6,437 nucleotides of DNA from an uncultured Collinsella sp. (GTDB taxonomy: Bacteria; Actinomycetota; Coriobacteriia; Coriobacteriales; Coriobacteriaceae). The DNA lies in the NCBI GenBank assembly GCA_905204635.1, contig CAJLAN010000099.1:1-6437 (forward strand), in the 5' to 3' direction. The position numbers and the translations under genes are program-made. Positions 5,315-6,437 of the stretch are shown here, one piece after another. The notes beneath the pieces are model-generated. The model ran no database searches and was not told where the DNA came from. It was given only the letters and a program-made list of their open reading frames with translations. Every line of letters starts with the position of its first letter. Positions within the stretch are counted from its first letter, which is position 1.

Positions 5315-6022
5315 CTACTCCCACTCCTGCTCGTAGATGTTGAGCGACTTCACGTACCGCCCCTGGGCGCCCATGATGTCGCGGACCAGGCGCAAAAAGA
5401 AGCTGACGCACGAGGTGTCAAAGCCGTCCTGCAGATCCTCGGGATGCACCGCACCCGGTCCATCGACCGCCGTGTCACTCAGGCGCGCGATGTCATACAG
5501 ATAGAGCTGTCCCGCCGTCAGCCAGACATCGTCGATGCAGGCGAGGCGCACCGCGATCGCGCCGTCGCTCCAATGCTCCTTTTGCACGATATGCAGGTCG
5601 TAGACATCAAAGCGACGGTCGGCACGCGTATCCTTCAGCGCAACCATGCCGTTCGCAGGATCCTTGTCCAAAATGCCAAAGCGCGAGAAATACTGCGTGT
5701 CGCGTACCTGCTCGAGCCGCTTGAGCGAGGCAGGCGAAAGCGATGCCGGCGGTTCGTCAACATACAGCTCGAGCAGCGTCTTGCCATGGCGATAGGGGCG
5801 CTCGAAGAGCAGCCAATCGGTAAATGCCATGTTGTAGGCCATGAGTTCGTTTTGCGAAGGCTCGGTGCAATAGCTGAGCCACGGGTCGACAATGATCTCG
5901 AACTGTTCGCGTGCCGGCTCCAAAAACTGGAACTTCCGCAGCATCCAAAAATGGGCCATGTCGGCAATATCGTTGCCGACGGCTTCAGCCAGCTGCGCTC
6001 GGTCTAAAACGTGGTCAGTCAC
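5315..6022 (-). CDS. hypothetical protein, 235 residues
   Basis: I do not recognise this protein firmly. It is soluble, acidic and aromatic-rich, with no signal peptide or membrane segment. Recognisable stretches are ELMAYNMAFTDWLLFERPY (59-77) followed by HGKTLLELYV (79-88), then LEQVRDTQYFSRFGIL and DRRFDVYDLHIVQKEHW. The order 'W/F-LLF-y---GKT-LE-y', then a helix, then a beta-rich part recalls uncharacterised proteins that in other bacteria carry a C-terminal SEC-C metal-binding motif. No such Cys cluster is present here, so this is only a weak resemblance. The start is the GTG at 6022, because GAGGAGG (6028-6034 on this strand) lies 5 nt upstream, a very strong ribosome site. No terminator is seen after its stop; hairpin 4 of the nuclease cassette lies 36 nt downstream. 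It probably forms its own transcription unit. Confidence 0.8.
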   Translation of the reverse strand: MTDHVLDRAQLAEAVGNDIADMAHFWMLRKFQFLEPAREQFEIIVDPWLSYCTEPSQNELMAYNMAFTDWLLFERPYRHGKTLLELYVDEPPASLSPASLKRLEQVRDTQYFSRFGILDKDPANGMVALKDTRADRRFDVYDLHIVQKEHWSDGAIAVRLACIDDVWLTAGQLYLYDIARLSDTAVDGPGAVHPEDLQDGFDTSCVSFFLRLVRDIMGAQGRYVKSLNIYEQEWE

Positions 6023-6324
6023 GGCATCCTCCTCAAACTGATGAACCTCAATTTGAGCTTACGAGGAGGGTGGGCAGCCACGACCAGCGCGGGCAAAATA
6101 GGCCTCCGGCTGCAAACCAGATGCTGACCAAACACTTGACGGGACACTTGACCGAATGAGCGCACCGCAAAGAAACCGCAGGTAGATATAGACAGTCAGT
6201 TCACTCATTTGAGGCAAACGCCCGCTACCACCACAGAAAGAGCAGAGTAGCACAGTCGCAAACGTCGACGAATGAACACTTGCACGTCGGCAAATGACAA
6301 AGTCGCCTGCGAACTCGCAAGGAG
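6023..6324. other. gene-free region upstream of the hypothetical gene
   Basis: No convincing gene is visible. The region holds the GAGGAGG ribosome site of the - strand gene (6028-6034) and an 11-nt palindrome CTCAATTTGAG (6047-6057) close to it. A related CTCATTTGAG lies at 6204-6213. Two tandem 12-nt units start at 6132 and 6144 (ACACTTGACGGG, ACACTTGACCGA). A TATATC box on the - strand at 6185-6190 could be a -10 element, but its TTGCCT partner (6212-6217) is 21 nt away, which is too far for a standard promoter. Confidence 0.4.
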
Positions 6325-6406
6325 TGTCCCCGAATGCCGGCACATAAGGAACGTCCCCAGCTGCCGGCACTTGGGGACGTTCCTTTTGGGCCGGCATTCG
6401 GGGACA
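6325..6406. repeat. 82-nt near-perfect hairpin of the GGGGACGTTCC repeat type
   Basis: TGTCCCCGAATGCCGGC (6325-6341) pairs exactly with 6390-6406. After a few mismatches, AAGGAACGTCCCCA (6346-6359) pairs with TGGGGACGTTCCTT (6372-6385). The 10-nt loop again contains TGCCGGCA, matching part of the outer stem. Two nested GGGGAC-type inverted repeats are therefore stacked in one structure. The GGGGAC core is shared with the repeats at 1679-1759. It looks like a REP/BIME-like interspersed element rather than a gene part. Confidence 0.88.
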
Positions 6407-6437
6407 GCCCTTGACGATTCAGCTGTGGACAGCCGCC

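Noticed and set aside
6059..6397. 112-codon - strand frame at the window end
   Set aside because: It begins inside the 82-nt hairpin, has no ribosome site and no recognisable domain; the single CSFC motif is not enough.

Overview
The window looks like chromosomal DNA from a high-GC gut actinobacterium of the Coriobacteriia, with Collinsella the best guess. This is inferred from the GC-rich coding bias, strong GGAGG-type ribosome sites, the protein types, and the many hairpin-forming intergenic repeats. No rRNA or other phylogenetic marker is present, so the genus is not proven.

Layout. (1) Positions 1-1668, + strand: a copper-homeostasis cluster. It holds the C-terminal part of a Cu+-exporting P1B-ATPase (copA, cut by the window start), a 73-residue CopZ-like copper chaperone, and a 90-residue CsoR-type copper-sensing repressor. 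Both intergenic gaps carry a large hairpin: an 86-nt imperfect one between copA and copZ, and one with a perfect 20-bp stem between copZ and csoR. (2) 1679-1759: REP-like GGGGACAGGT repeats. (3) 1815-2288, + strand: a small membrane protein with a C-terminal zinc ribbon. A bidirectional terminator (2310-2345) separates it from the convergent next gene. (4) 2379-3749, - strand: a cytoplasmic COG1228-type metal-dependent amidohydrolase. (5) 3898-5280: a compact cassette made of one - strand gene (4045-5115). That gene joins an AbiEi-like N-terminal part to a DUF559/Vsr-like PD-(D/E)XK nuclease domain. It is bracketed tightly on both sides by about 140-bp flanks, each containing two hairpins built from the same 15-17-nt arm. 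(6) 5315-6022, - strand: an unrecognised 235-residue protein with a GTG start. (7) 6023-6437: gene-free DNA ending in an 82-nt near-perfect hairpin of the GGGGACGTTCC type.

How the parts work together. In the copper cluster, CsoR should release DNA on binding Cu(I), CopZ carries Cu(I), and CopA exports it. The remaining genes show no pathway link to copper or to each other. The most unusual object is the nuclease cassette: eight copies of one arm sequence form four hairpins with an identical 27-nt gap, two on each side of the gene, with compensatory base changes between copies. It could be a self-regulating orphan AbiEi-like system, or a selfish or mobile unit whose nuclease or DNA-binding part recognises the repeats.
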